64,000 bases of DNA from Hyphomicrobiales bacterium (lineage in GTDB: Bacteria; Pseudomonadota; Alphaproteobacteria; Rhizobiales; Beijerinckiaceae). The first letter of the stretch is position 1, and the number at the start of each line of letters is the position of its first letter. The DNA is taken from NCBI GenBank assembly GCA_027489955.1, contig JAIXYZ010000013.1, positions 1,240,001 through 1,304,000 of the forward strand. The letters run 5' to 3'. The position numbers and the translations under genes were made by a program. Shown here piece by piece: positions 1 through 8,768 of this stretch. The notes under the pieces are model-generated. The model saw nothing but the letters and a program-made list of their open reading frames with translations. It did not search any database and was not told where the DNA came from.

Positions 1-1355
1 CGCTTCTCCTCCTCGTTCCACTCGAACATGGGGAAGTCGACGATCCAGGCGAATTCGAACCGCTCGGTGTCCACGACGCCGAGCTCGGCGCCGATGCGCG
101 TGCGCGCCTTGCCCGCGAGCGACGCCGCCTTGTCCGCCTGGCCCGCGGAGAAGAACACAGCGTCGCCGGCCTTCAGGCCCGCCGCCTGGACGATCTCCGC
201 CAGCGCCTCGGCCGGGATGAACTTGGCGATCGGACCCTTGCCCGTCAGCGCCCCGCCCTCGTCCTCCAGCACGATATAGCCCAGCCCGGGCGCGCCCTCG
301 GAACGGGCCCAGTCGTTCAGCTTGTCGAAGAACGAGCGCGGCTGCGCCGCGGCGCCCGGCGCCGGGATGGCTCGCACCACGCCGCCACCCTTCACCACGT
401 TCTTGAACGCGTTGAAGGTGACGTCCTCGCGGGTGAAGACCTCGGTCACGTCGGCGATGACGATCGGATTGCGCAGGTCCGGCTTGTCGGAGCCGTATTT
501 CAGCAGCGATTCCGCATAAGGGATGCGCGGCCAGGGGCTCGGCGTCACCGGCCGGCCGTTGGAGAATTCCTCGAACACGCCGCGGATCACCGGTTCCATC
601 GCGGCGAACACGTCGTCCTGCTCGACGAAGCTCATTTCGATGTCGAGCTGGTAGAACTCGCCCGGCAGCCGGTCGGCGCGCGGGTCCTCGTCGCGGAAGC
701 ACGGCGCGATCTGGAAGTAGCGGTCGAAGCCCGCCATCATCATGAGCTGCTTGTACTGCTGCGGCGCCTGCGGCAGCGCGTAGAACTTGCCCGGATGCAG
801 GCGGCTCGGCACCAGGAAGTCGCGCGCGCCTTCGGGCGAGGACGCGGTCAGGATCGGCGTCTGGAACTCGTTGAAGCCCTGGCCCTTCATGCGCTGGCGC
901 AGGGAATCGATGACCGCGACGCGGGTCATGATGTTGCGGTGGAGCTTCTCCCGGCGCAGGTCGAGGAAGCGGTACCGCAGGCGCGTCTCCTCCGGGTATT
1001 CGATATCCCCGAAGACGGGCACGGGCAGCTCCGCCGCCGGACCCAGGACCTCGATGTCGGTGATGAAGACCTCGACGTCGCCGGTGGGAAGCTCGGCATT
1101 GGTCGTCCCGGCCGGGCGTTGCTTCACCTTGCCGTCGAGCCGCACGACCCATTCCGACCGCACGGTCTCGGCCAGCTTGAAGGCAGGGGAATCCGGGTCG
1201 GCGACGCACTGGGTGATGCCGTAATGGTCGCGCAGGTCGATGAAAAGCACGCCGCCATGGTCGCGGATGCGATGGCACCAGCCGGACAGGCGCACGGTCT
1301 CCCCGACATGATCGGAGCGAAGCTGTCCACAGGTATGGGTGCGGTAGCGGTGCAT
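1..1355 (-). CDS. aspS: Aspartyl-tRNA synthetase, partial (C-terminus beyond left edge)
   Basis: Charges tRNA-Asp with aspartate in the cytoplasm. About 451 of the usual 590-600 residues are inside the window. It begins [12 protein letters not shown] at an ATG at 1355, followed by the OB-fold anticodon-binding domain (roughly residues 1-110). The class II catalytic core then starts, with motif 2 around [10 protein letters not shown], the pattern QLDIEMSFV, and the bacterial-specific GAD insertion. The visible end, [17 protein letters not shown], is the return into the catalytic domain, so motif 3 is outside the window. It is a bacterial-type (long) AspRS. Whether it also makes Asp-tRNA-Asn depends on gatCAB/asnS elsewhere. 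The upstream gene on the same strand ends 53 bp away, so the two may be cotranscribed. Confidence 0.97.
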   Translation of the reverse strand, partial: MHRYRTHTCGQLRSDHVGETVRLSGWCHRIRDHGGVLFIDLRDHYGITQCVADPDSPAFKLAETVRSEWVVRLDGKVKQRPAGTTNAELPTGDVEVFITDIEVLGPAAELPVPVFGDIEYPEETRLRYRFLDLRREKLHRNIMTRVAVIDSLRQRMKGQGFNEFQTPILTASSPEGARDFLVPSRLHPGKFYALPQAPQQYKQLMMMAGFDRYFQIAPCFRDEDPRADRLPGEFYQLDIEMSFVEQDDVFAAMEPVIRGVFEEFSNGRPVTPSPWPRIPYAESLLKYGSDKPDLRNPIVIADVTEVFTREDVTFNAFKNVVKGGGVVRAIPAPGAAAQPRSFFDKLNDWARSEGAPGLGYIVLEDEGGALTGKGPIAKFIPAEALAEIVQAAGLKAGDAVFFSAGQADKAASLAGKARTRIGAELGVVDTERFEFAWIVDFPMFEWNEEEK

Positions 1356-1408
1356 GGTCACTCGTCCTGGAAAATCGGCCGGACAAGCGCATGCGTGCCG
1401 CACTCTTG

Positions 1409-2173
1409 TCAAGGCGAGGCGATGAGCGACACCGTCTCGACGATGGCCGCGTCCAGCACGAGGTCGTCGCGGGACATGAGAACGGCCAGGCTGTCGATGC
1501 GCAGCCTGGCCAGCTTCACGTCCCACCAGCGCCCGATGAGGTCCCGGAGGGCGGCCGCTTCCTGCGCGTCCAGATCGTCGGTGAGGTTGTAGAGCCCGAC
1601 GACGTGAAGATCGCTCGGCCTGTAGCCGAGGGCTTCCTGCACCAGGTGAAGCACGTTGCGCCCGCCCCGCCGCTCCGGATAGGCCTTCAGGTAGAGCCGG
1701 CCCAGATTGACGTTGCCGGACAGGAGCCCCCTGACCTCCACGTCGAAGGGACCGATCGCGGCCAGCGCCCGCCTTGCCTCCTCGCCGACGAAGGGCGGCC
1801 CTGGCAGTTCCCCGCACAGGGTCGCGTGCAGCCGGTGGCGGCGCAGCGGCGGCATGTGCCAGGCGACCTTGGCGGCGAACGGCGCGGCGCGGACCTCGGC
1901 CTCCAGGGCACCGAATGCGCCCGACGCCTCCAGCGCATCGGGATCGACCATCATCACCAGCGAGTGCACGCCGACATGGCGACCCATCCGGTAATAGCGG
2001 CCCGGCATTTCGGGAATGACGGCAGGGTGGTCCGGCGCGACCAGAGGCAACTGCGCCAGACGATAGGTCTCGTCGAGGCGCAGCCCCTCTCCCTCGCGGA
2101 ACGGCGTCAGGACGCGGCGATAGCCGAGCTCTGAATCGTCGCACAGTTCTGGCTTCGGCGGATCGAACGGCAT
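1409..2173 (-). CDS. Conserved hypothetical protein, possible 2H-phosphoesterase fold
   Basis: A 254-residue soluble protein with no signal peptide. I do not recognise the family firmly. Near residue 120 it has [10 protein letters not shown], which resembles the first H-x-T/S-hydrophobic motif of the 2H phosphoesterase/2'-5' RNA ligase superfamily. In the second expected motif, near [14 protein letters not shown], the histidine is replaced, so an active enzyme of that type is doubtful. The ATG at 2173 is preferred over the longer open frame because the sequence upstream looks non-coding and lies in the divergent modA promoter region. The gene lies directly upstream of aspS on the same strand and may share its transcript. 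The function stays unknown. Confidence 0.7.
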   Translation of the reverse strand: MPFDPPKPELCDDSELGYRRVLTPFREGEGLRLDETYRLAQLPLVAPDHPAVIPEMPGRYYRMGRHVGVHSLVMMVDPDALEASGAFGALEAEVRAAPFAAKVAWHMPPLRRHRLHATLCGELPGPPFVGEEARRALAAIGPFDVEVRGLLSGNVNLGRLYLKAYPERRGGRNVLHLVQEALGYRPSDLHVVGLYNLTDDLDAQEAAALRDLIGRWWDVKLARLRIDSLAVLMSRDDLVLDAAIVETVSLIASP

Positions 2174-2379
2174 GGGCTTGCGACTCGTCGATGGCAGGAC
2201 GGCGAGTGTGGAGTGGGAAGAGCAGCCCTGCCACAGGCTTGTGCTTGACCGCGCGGGTCCGGCCGGCCCACCATGATCCCGGCGCGACTGGAGAGTTCGC
2301 CGACCCCCGGCTCCGGCGGGAGCATCCATCTGCCGAAAGGACGCCCTTGGTGGCTGTCCTCACGGTCAGGGAGGCTTCC

Positions 2380-3150
2380 ATGCGCCGTCGTCTCGTCTGC
2401 CTTCTGATCCTGTCCTGGAGCGCGTTGTTCGCACCTGCCGTGCTGGCGCAGGGTGCCGACCTGCGCATCTTCGCCGCCGCGAGCATGAAGAACGCCCTCG
2501 ACGCCATCGCGGCCGATTTCCAGCGCGGCACCGGCACCCGCGTCTCGGTGTCCTACGCCGCATCCTCGGCGCTGGCCCGCCAGATCGCGCAAGGCGCGCC
2601 CGCCGACATCTTCGTGTCCGCCGACCTCGACTGGATGGACGACGTGGAGAAGAAGGCGCTGCTGCGCCCTGGCACGCGCTTCAACCTCGTCGGCAACCGG
2701 CTGGCCCTCATCGCCCGCAACGACAATCCCGTCGCCGTCGACCTTGCCGCGCCGGGCTCCCTCGCCGCGGCGCTCGGTGGCGGCCGGCTCGCCATCGGCG
2801 AGCCCTCGTCGGTCCCGGCCGGAAAGTATGCCCGGGCCGCGCTGGAATCACTCGGTCTCTGGGCTTCGGTGGAGCGTTCGCTCGCCCCTGCCGAGAACGT
2901 GCGCGCCGCCCTGCTCCTGGTCTCGCGCGGCGAAGCCCCGCTCGGGATCGTCTACGAGAGCGACCGCGTGGCCGATCCGCTGACCCGCGTCGTCGCGCTG
3001 TTCCCCGATGCCTCCCACCCGCCGATCGTCTATCCCGTCGCGATCCTGAAGGAGAGCGCGGCGCCCGCCGCTCCGGCTTTTCTCGCCGCCCTGAAGGCTC
3101 CCGCCGCCGCCGCGATCTTCCGGAGGGAGGGCTTCACGCCCCTCGATTGA
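2380..3150 (+). CDS. modA: Molybdate ABC transporter, periplasmic substrate-binding protein
   Basis: Captures molybdate (and probably tungstate) in the periplasm and hands it to ModBC. The 256-residue product has a Sec signal peptide ([13 protein letters not shown] to about AQG, residue 25). The ModA opening [14 protein letters not shown] follows, and then [20 protein letters not shown], which carries the oxyanion-binding serines. The C-terminal [10 protein letters not shown] motif matches the family, and length is normal. The ATG at 2380 follows a GGAG-type ribosome site; earlier in-frame codons lack one. It is the first gene of modABC, with modB 4 bp downstream. No ModE regulator gene is nearby. 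Confidence 0.95.
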   Translation: MRRRLVCLLILSWSALFAPAVLAQGADLRIFAAASMKNALDAIAADFQRGTGTRVSVSYAASSALARQIAQGAPADIFVSADLDWMDDVEKKALLRPGTRFNLVGNRLALIARNDNPVAVDLAAPGSLAAALGGGRLAIGEPSSVPAGKYARAALESLGLWASVERSLAPAENVRAALLLVSRGEAPLGIVYESDRVADPLTRVVALFPDASHPPIVYPVAILKESAAPAAPAFLAALKAPAAAAIFRREGFTPLD

Positions 3151-3154
3151 GCGG

Positions 3155-3838
3155 ATGTTCACCGACGCCGAATGGGCGGCCATCGCCCTCAGCCTGAAAG
3201 TGACTGTGGTTGCCGTAGCGGCGACGCTGCCGCCCGCCATCGCCGTGGCCTGGCTGCTCGCGCGCGGCCGGTTTCGCGGCCGGATCGTGCTGGACGCGCT
3301 CGTCCACCTGCCGCTCGTGCTGCCGCCGGTCGTGACCGGCTATCTGCTCCTGATCGCCTTCGGACGGCGCGGGCCCATCGGGGCGATGCTGGAGCAGTGC
3401 TGCGGGATCGTGCTCGCCTTCCGCTGGACGGGCGCCGCGCTGGCGGCGGGGATCATGGCCTTCCCGCTCGTCGTGCGGGCGATCCGGCTGTCCATCGAGG
3501 CGGTCGACCGACGGCTTGAGGATGCCGCCGCCACGCTGGGCGCCCCGGCTCCCATGGTCTTCGCCACGATCACCCTGCCGCTCGCCCTGCCGGGCATCCT
3601 GGGCGGAGCCGTCCTCGGCTTCGCCAAGGCGCTCGGCGAGTTCGGCGCCACGATCACCTTCGTGTCCAACATCCCCGGCGAGACGCAGACGCTTCCGCTC
3701 GCGCTGTATTCCTACACCCAGGTGCCCGGCGGCGAGACGGGGGCCATGCGGCTCGCCATCGCCTCCGTCGTCATCGCCTTCGGCGCTGTGCTGGCGTCCG
3801 AATGGCTCGCCCGGCGGACCGCGAGGCGCGCCCGATGA
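3155..3838 (+). CDS. modB: Molybdate ABC transporter permease
   Basis: Inner-membrane channel subunit of the molybdate importer. The 227 residues contain five or six hydrophobic helices, starting with LKVTVVAVAATLPPAIAV. The EAA loop that docks on the ATPase is visible as EDAAATLGAPAPMVFATITL (about residues 121-140), followed by the conserved FAKALGEFGATITFV and the GETQTLPLALY tail typical of ModB. It starts 4 bp after modA stops, and its stop overlaps the modC start in an ATGA junction, so the three genes are translationally coupled. Length is that of a standalone ModB, not a ModBC fusion. Confidence 0.95.
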   Translation: MFTDAEWAAIALSLKVTVVAVAATLPPAIAVAWLLARGRFRGRIVLDALVHLPLVLPPVVTGYLLLIAFGRRGPIGAMLEQCCGIVLAFRWTGAALAAGIMAFPLVVRAIRLSIEAVDRRLEDAAATLGAPAPMVFATITLPLALPGILGGAVLGFAKALGEFGATITFVSNIPGETQTLPLALYSYTQVPGGETGAMRLAIASVVIAFGAVLASEWLARRTARRAR

Positions 3839-4473
3839 GCCTTTCCATCGACATCCGCGTAGAGCATCCGGGCTTCGTGCTCGATTTCTCGCTGGACACG
3901 GCGGCGCGGGCCGTCGCGCTCCACGGGCCGTCCGGCAGCGGCAAGACGACGATCCTGAGCGCCGTGGCCGGCCTCGTGAAGCCCGTGCGCGGCCGCATCG
4001 CGATCGACGGCACGGTTCTGGCCGACGTGCAAGCGGGGATCGCGGTGCCGGTCCATCGCCGGCGCGTCGGCTACGTCTTCCAGGATCCCCGCCTCTTCCC
4101 GCATCTCTCGGTGCGGGGCAACCTCCTCTACGGCGCGCGGTTTTCGCCGCGCGAGCCCGGCGGGCCGTCGCTGGAGACGGTGTGCGACTGCCTCGGCATC
4201 GGTCATCTCCTCGACCGGCGGCCGGATACGCTGTCGGGCGGCGAGGCGCAGCGCGTCGCCATGGGCCGCGCCTGGCTGAGCCGGCCGCGGATCCTGCTCA
4301 TGGACGAGCCGCTGTCAGCGCTGGACGAGGCCCGCAAGCGCGAGACCCTGCCCTTCATCGTGCGCATGCGGGACGAGATGCGGCTGCCGATCCTCTACGT
4401 GAGCCACCAGATCGACGAAGCCCGGGCGGTCGCGACCGAGCTCGTGCCGGTCGGCGTCACGCCGCGACCATGA
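3835..4473 (+). CDS. modC: Molybdate ABC transporter ATP-binding protein, lacks C-terminal TOBE/Mop domain
   Basis: ATPase that powers molybdate import. The nucleotide-binding domain is complete: Walker A GPSGSGKTT (about residue 34), Q-loop YVFQDPRLFPHLSV, signature LSGGEAQRVAMGRAW, Walker B ILLMDEPLSALDE, and the H-loop SHQIDEARAVA. The protein stops at 212 residues, about ten residues after the H-loop, where usual ModC proteins continue to roughly 350 with a molybdate-sensing TOBE/Mop region. The last 17 bp overlap the 3' end of the convergent diguanylate cyclase gene, which looks intact, so the missing part is not hidden downstream in another frame. Either the domain was deleted or this lineage uses a short form. 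Confidence 0.9.
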   Translation: MSLSIDIRVEHPGFVLDFSLDTAARAVALHGPSGSGKTTILSAVAGLVKPVRGRIAIDGTVLADVQAGIAVPVHRRRVGYVFQDPRLFPHLSVRGNLLYGARFSPREPGGPSLETVCDCLGIGHLLDRRPDTLSGGEAQRVAMGRAWLSRPRILLMDEPLSALDEARKRETLPFIVRMRDEMRLPILYVSHQIDEARAVATELVPVGVTPRP

Positions 4474-5323
4474 CGCGGTTCCGGCCGGTGCGCTTGGCGC
4501 CGTAGAGCATGGCATCGGCGCGGCCGATGAAGCCGAGGAACCCGCCGTCGTCCGGGCCGAGCACGACGACGCCCAGGCTCGCCGTCACCGACGCGCCGCC
4601 GAGCTGGGGTATGGGATGATCGGCGATCGAACGGCGCAGGCGCTCCGCCACGGCGGACGCGACGACGATGTCGGTGTCGGGCATGACGAGGCAGAACTCC
4701 TCGCCGCCCAGGCGCGCCAGGAGGTCGTAGGGCCTCACCTGGCCGCGCATGATCTCGGCGACCGCCACCAGGGCCGCATCGCCCGCGCCATGGCCGTAAT
4801 GGTCGTTGATGCCCTTGAAATGATCGAGGTCCATGAGAATCGCGGCGAGTGGGCTGTTCTCGCGGCGGGCGCGCACCACCTCGTCCTGCCCCCGCTGGAC
4901 CAGCCAGCGGCGGTTGTGCAGCGCCGTCAGCGGGTCGAGGCTGGCCAGGCGCCGCAGCTCCTTGGAGGCGATGTCGAGCGCCCGGATCGTGTGCTGGACC
5001 TGGGCCATGAGGCGCCCGGCCTCGTCGCCGTAGACGGTCGGCAGGTTCGGCAGGTCGCCCCGCTGGATGTACTGCTCCAGCGCGTCCCAGGTGGCGCGCA
5101 TCGGCGCGAGCATGTGATTCATGAGGACGAGCGCCAGCATCGTGCCCAGGAGGCCCGCAAGGCCCGCCGCCCAGATGCTCGCCGACGGGCCGAACAGTCC
5201 CGCATGCTGGGCAGCGGCGACGAGGGCCATCGGCGCGACGATGGCGGCACAGCAGATCAGGACCAGTTTCCCCACATAGGACCTGGGCCAGTTCAGCCGC
5301 GCCATCGTCTTGTAGACCTGCAT
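4457..5323 (-). CDS. Membrane-anchored diguanylate cyclase (GGDEF)
   Basis: Makes the second messenger c-di-GMP from two GTP. The 288-residue protein has two transmembrane segments (about 14-34 and 42-64) with almost no periplasmic loop. A HAMP-like linker (LMNHMLAPMRATW onward) follows, and then a GGDEF domain opening with DPLTALHNRR. The active site is GGEEF, and the product-inhibition I-site RPYD lies exactly five residues before it, so feedback control is likely intact. The ATG at 5323 is preceded by AGGAGAGGT, a strong ribosome site, which rules out the longer frame to 5470. The gene ends inside the modC 3' end. The input signal is unknown. Confidence 0.92.
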   Translation of the reverse strand: MQVYKTMARLNWPRSYVGKLVLICCAAIVAPMALVAAAQHAGLFGPSASIWAAGLAGLLGTMLALVLMNHMLAPMRATWDALEQYIQRGDLPNLPTVYGDEAGRLMAQVQHTIRALDIASKELRRLASLDPLTALHNRRWLVQRGQDEVVRARRENSPLAAILMDLDHFKGINDHYGHGAGDAALVAVAEIMRGQVRPYDLLARLGGEEFCLVMPDTDIVVASAVAERLRRSIADHPIPQLGGASVTASLGVVVLGPDDGGFLGFIGRADAMLYGAKRTGRNRVMVAA

Positions 5324-5558
5324 AAACCTCTCCTCTCCGGCAGCATGGCCGGCGATCGCGATGTCTGGACGGGATTGGACTTGGGGGCGTGGTACCCCCG
5401 GAACCGTGAACGCAATGCCACCGCGATGCATCGCATTTGAGCGATCTCCGGCAGCCTCCCCGCTGTCCACAGGCGCAGGCCGACGCGGCGAGTGACGCGG
5501 ATCAAGGCGGCGCGTGAGCCGCCGGTCCAGAAGACCGGGTCAACCGCGGGGTTCAGCC

Positions 5559-6143
5559 ATGAAACGGGCCATCGTCATCATCCAGGGCCATCCCGATCCG
5601 GACCCCGGACGCTTCTGCCAGGCCCTGGCCGAGGCTTATGCGGAAGGCGCGCAAGATGCGGGGCGGGAGGCCCGGATCGTCCGGATCGCCGACCTGGACG
5701 TGCCGTTCCTGCGGACGCAGGACGCGTTCGAGAACGCGCGGATGCCGCCCGCCGTCGCGGCCGCCATCGGGGACCTGGCCTCGGCCGACCATATCGTCAT
5801 CATCTTCCCGCTCTGGCTCGGCACGATGCCGGCCATGCTGAAGGCGTTCCTGGAGCAGGTGATGCGCCCCGGAATCGCCTTCGCGTACCGGAAGGATGCC
5901 CTGCCGGAGAAGCTGCTGGCGGGGATAAGCGCCCGCGTGGTCGTCACGATGGGCATGCCGGCGGCGATCTACCGGCTGTTCTACCTGGCGCACGGGGTGA
6001 AATGTCTGGTCCGCGGGATCCTCAAGTTCACCGGCGTCTCGCCCGTCGCCACGACCTATATCGGCTCGGTCGGGGCGATCCCGGCGGAGCGGCGGGCGCG
6101 ATGGCTCGACGAGATGCGGGCGCTCGGCCGGGATGCGCGCTGA
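5559..6143 (+). CDS. NAD(P)H dehydrogenase-like flavodoxin-fold protein
   Basis: A 194-residue protein of the NAD(P)H:quinone oxidoreductase (KefF/MdaB-like) family. Such proteins bind FMN or FAD and reduce quinones or related electrophiles in the cytosol. Visible signatures are the N-terminal IVIIQGHPDPDPGRFCQAL, which is the phosphate-binding turn, then HIVIIFPLWLGTMPAMLKAFLEQV, which is the family core, and VVTMGMPAAIYRLF. The ATG at 5559 fits the family start; a GTG at 5514 would add 15 residues of poor quality. It is a lone gene, followed 36 bp later by a CoA-binding protein gene on the same strand. Confidence 0.85.
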   Translation: MKRAIVIIQGHPDPDPGRFCQALAEAYAEGAQDAGREARIVRIADLDVPFLRTQDAFENARMPPAVAAAIGDLASADHIVIIFPLWLGTMPAMLKAFLEQVMRPGIAFAYRKDALPEKLLAGISARVVVTMGMPAAIYRLFYLAHGVKCLVRGILKFTGVSPVATTYIGSVGAIPAERRARWLDEMRALGRDAR

Positions 6144-6179
6144 CTTGAACGGCGGCAGCGGGCGACCCACATCGGACGG

Positions 6180-6608
6180 ATGAGCCAGATCGTGACCGCC
6201 GACACCGACATCGCCCGCATCCTCACAGCGACGAAGCGCATCGCGCTCGTCGGCGCCTCCCCCAAGCCCGACCGGCCGAGCCACCGGGTGATGGCCTTCC
6301 TGCTCTCGCGGGGCTACGAGGTCGTGCCGGTCAATCCCGGTCTCGACGGCCAGGAGATCCTCGGCCAGCGCGTCCATGCGCGCCTGGCGGACATTCCCGG
6401 CCGGATCGACATGGTCGACGTCTTCCGCAACGCGGATGCCGCCGGCGAGACGGTCGACGAGTCTCTGGCGCTTGCGGAACCACCCAGGGCGATCTGGATG
6501 CAGCTCGGCGTCGTCAACGAACCGGCCGCCGCGCGGGCCGCCGCCCGCGGCGTGGAGGTCGTCATGGACCGCTGCCCGGCCATCGAGATCCCGCGCCTTC
6601 ACCTCTGA
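6180..6608 (+). CDS. CoA-binding domain protein (YccU-like)
   Basis: A 142-residue single-domain protein with a succinyl-CoA-synthetase-type Rossmann fold (CoA_binding_2). The nucleotide-binding start is KRIALVGASPKPDRPSHRVM (about residue 18), followed by GYEVVPVNPGLDGQEILG, DMVDVFRNADAAGETVDE and IWMQLGVVNEPAAA, all as in YccU/YmfA homologues. The precise role in bacteria is not established. Binding of CoA or another nucleotide is inferred from the family. It stands between the flavodoxin-fold gene and metY and could be cotranscribed with the former. Confidence 0.88.
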   Translation: MSQIVTADTDIARILTATKRIALVGASPKPDRPSHRVMAFLLSRGYEVVPVNPGLDGQEILGQRVHARLADIPGRIDMVDVFRNADAAGETVDESLALAEPPRAIWMQLGVVNEPAAARAAARGVEVVMDRCPAIEIPRLHL

Positions 6609-6640
6609 CACGGGTCGCAGCCGACTTGCGGCGACGACAT

Positions 6641-6669
6641 TCGTTCTTTAAAACGAACGAAACGTTCGC
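6641..6669. promoter_or_regulatory. Double inverted repeat upstream of metY, candidate operator
   Basis: Two overlapping dyads built on the same half-site. TTCGTTC (6641-6647) pairs with GAACGAA (6656-6662) across 8 bp containing TTTAAA. CGAACG (6655-6660) pairs with CGTTCG (6664-6669) across AAA. The block ends 15 bp before the metY ATG and so overlaps the leader or core promoter. The arrangement suits a dimeric repressor, or alternative hairpins in the mRNA. The cognate regulator is unknown. No SAM-II riboswitch pattern was recognised here. Confidence 0.45.
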
Positions 6670-6684
6670 CAAGAGGAGACCGCG

Positions 6685-7965
6685 ATGACCGAGCGTCAGC
6701 CTTCCTTCGACACGCTTGCCATCCATGCCGGCGCCAAGCCCGACCCGACGACCGGTGCGCGGGCGACGCCGATCTACCAGACCTCGTCCTTCGTGTTCGA
6801 GGACGTGGAGCACGCCGCGTCGCTGTTCGGGCTGCAGGCCTTCGGCAACATCTATACCCGCATCGGCAACCCGACCAACGCGGTCCTGGAGGAGCGGATC
6901 GCGGCCCTGGAGGGCGGCACGGCGGCCCTCGCGGTCGCCTCCGGCCACGCGGCCGAATTCCTGATCTTCCACGCCCTGCTGCAGCCCGGCGACGAGTTTG
7001 TTGCCGCCCGCAAGCTCTATGGCGGCTCGATCAACCAGTTCAATCATTCCTACAAGAGCTTCGGCTGGAACGTCGTTTTCGCCGACACCGAGGATCCGGC
7101 CAGCTTCGAGGCGGCCATCACGCCGAAGACCAAGGCGATCTTTATCGAATCGATCGCCAATCCGGGAGGCATCGTCGTCGACATCGAGGCGATCTCGGCC
7201 ATCGCCCGCCGGCATCGCCTGCCGCTCATCGTCGACAACACGCTGGCGACGCCGTACCTCGTCCAGCCATTCCGCCACGGCGCCGACATCGTCGTGCACT
7301 CGCTGACCAAGTTCCTGGGCGGCCACGGCAACTCGATCGGCGGCGTCATCGTGGACGGCGGCACCTTCGCCTGGAAGGGCGACGGGCGCTATCCGCTCCT
7401 CTCCCAGCCGCGCCCGGAATATGGCGGCATCGTCATCGCCGACACGTTCGGCCCGATCGCCTTGGCCATCGCCACCCGCGTGCTGGGCCTGCGCGATCTG
7501 GGCCCGGCGCTCTCGCCCTTCAACGCCTTCCTGCTCCTGACCGGCATCGAGACCCTGTCGCTGCGCATGCAGCGCCATTGCGACAACACGCTCGCCGTCG
7601 CCCGGCATCTGGCAGGCCATCCGGCCGTGTCCTGGGTGAGCTATCCCGGCCTCGAGGGCGACCGCTATCACGCGCTGGCCAAGCGCTATTCGCCCAAGGG
7701 CGCCGGCGCGGTGTTCACCTTCGGCCTCAAGGACGGCTACGAGGCGGGCGTGCGCCTGGTGTCCCGGCTGAAGCTGTTCTCGCATCTGGCCAATGTGGGA
7801 GACACCCGCTCGCTGGTCATCCACCCCGCCTCCACCACGCACCGCCAGCTGTCCGACGAGCAGAAGGTCCAGGCGGGAGCGGGGCCGGATGTCGTGCGGC
7901 TTTCGGTGGGGCTGGAATCGGTCGACGACCTGCTCGCCGATCTCGATCAGGCCTTGTCGGGCTGA
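6685..7965 (+). CDS. metY: O-acetylhomoserine sulfhydrylase (aminocarboxypropyltransferase)
   Basis: PLP enzyme of methionine synthesis that joins O-acetylhomoserine with sulfide (or methanethiol) to give homocysteine (or methionine). At 426 residues it matches the longer MetY branch and not MetB/MetZ (about 380-400). Visible are [20 protein letters not shown] at the start, [37 protein letters not shown] with the PLP-contacting aspartate, and the Schiff-base lysine in [12 protein letters not shown]. The C-terminal [18 protein letters not shown] is diagnostic of the Cys/Met PLP family. A GAGGAG ribosome site precedes the ATG. The 3' end overlaps the convergent SDR gene by 19 bp. The repeated dyad just upstream suggests transcriptional control. 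Confidence 0.95.
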   Translation: MTERQPSFDTLAIHAGAKPDPTTGARATPIYQTSSFVFEDVEHAASLFGLQAFGNIYTRIGNPTNAVLEERIAALEGGTAALAVASGHAAEFLIFHALLQPGDEFVAARKLYGGSINQFNHSYKSFGWNVVFADTEDPASFEAAITPKTKAIFIESIANPGGIVVDIEAISAIARRHRLPLIVDNTLATPYLVQPFRHGADIVVHSLTKFLGGHGNSIGGVIVDGGTFAWKGDGRYPLLSQPRPEYGGIVIADTFGPIALAIATRVLGLRDLGPALSPFNAFLLLTGIETLSLRMQRHCDNTLAVARHLAGHPAVSWVSYPGLEGDRYHALAKRYSPKGAGAVFTFGLKDGYEAGVRLVSRLKLFSHLANVGDTRSLVIHPASTTHRQLSDEQKVQAGAGPDVVRLSVGLESVDDLLADLDQALSG

Positions 7966-8768
7966 GGCGCCTCGTCCCGGGCCGGGCGGCGGTTCCAACC
8001 CGTCGCCCGCGCCACCAGCGGGAAATAGAGCCTGTAGGGCAGAAGGTTCAGGAGCTTCAGCGTCCAGGCGAGCCGCCGGGGGAAAGCGATCTCGAATCCC
8101 GCCGTCTCGAACCCGTCGCAGATGCGCCGCGCCGCCTCGTCCTCGCCGATGGCCGAGGGCATGGGAAAATCATTCTTGGCCGTCAGCGGGGTCTTTACGA
8201 AGCCTGGATTGACCACCTGCAGGTTGATGCCCAGAAGGTCGCAATCGAACTTCAGCGCCTCGCAGAGATGGATCGCCGCCGCCTTGGACGCGCCGTAGGC
8301 CGCGGCCTTCGGCAGGCCGCCATAGCCCGCGACGGAGGCGGTCACCGCCACCTGGCCCCGGCCGCGCTCGGCCATGACGGCAAAGAGCGGCGCCATGCCG
8401 TTGACCACGCCCATCACGTTGACCGCATGGGCCTTGGCGAAGGCGGTGACGTCGAGGTCGGCGGCGCGGGTATAGGGCGCGATACCGGCGTTGAGGAAGG
8501 CGAGCGCGATCGGCCCGTGGGCCTGCTCGATGGCGCGCACGACGCCCGCCATGGCGGCAGCGTCGGTCACGTCCGCCTCGTGGGCGACGATCCGGCCGGC
8601 CAGCGGCTCGGCCTTGGCGGCCAGGGCGGCCAGTTCGTCATGCCGGCGCGCCGTGGCCGCGACGGTATAGCCCCGCCGCGCCAGTTCCAGCGTCACAGCC
8701 CGGCCGATGCCCGAGCTGGCGCCGGTGATCCAGGCGACGCCGTCCTTGGGCGCGGCGCGATACACCAT
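7947..8768 (-). CDS. Short-chain dehydrogenase/reductase, downstream gene of the ChrR-like operon
   Basis: A 273-residue classical SDR. The cofactor motif is TGASSGIGRAV (TGxxxGxG), the structural motif is LNAG, and the catalytic pair is YGASK (YxxxK), preceded by a serine in VTASVAGYGG. Substrate is unknown. The C-terminal segment after about residue 225 is basic and hydrophobic, with LLPYRLYFPLVARATGWNRR, and may associate with membrane. Its ATG overlaps the stop of the ChrR-like gene by one base (TGATG), so the two are translationally coupled and share the ECF11-like promoter at about 9500. The 3' end overlaps metY. Confidence 0.9.
   Translation of the reverse strand: MVYRAAPKDGVAWITGASSGIGRAVTLELARRGYTVAATARRHDELAALAAKAEPLAGRIVAHEADVTDAAAMAGVVRAIEQAHGPIALAFLNAGIAPYTRAADLDVTAFAKAHAVNVMGVVNGMAPLFAVMAERGRGQVAVTASVAGYGGLPKAAAYGASKAAAIHLCEALKFDCDLLGINLQVVNPGFVKTPLTAKNDFPMPSAIGEDEAARRICDGFETAGFEIAFPRRLAWTLKLLNLLPYRLYFPLVARATGWNRRPARDEAPQPDKA

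Noticed and set aside
3516-4505. Frameshift in modC that would restore a TOBE domain in another frame
   Set aside because: The alternate frame past 4473 reads only a few residues without TOBE similarity, and the overlapping diguanylate cyclase end is intact.
6609-6684. SAM-II riboswitch upstream of metY
   Set aside because: The conserved pseudoknot words of SAM-II were not found; only a DNA dyad is present.
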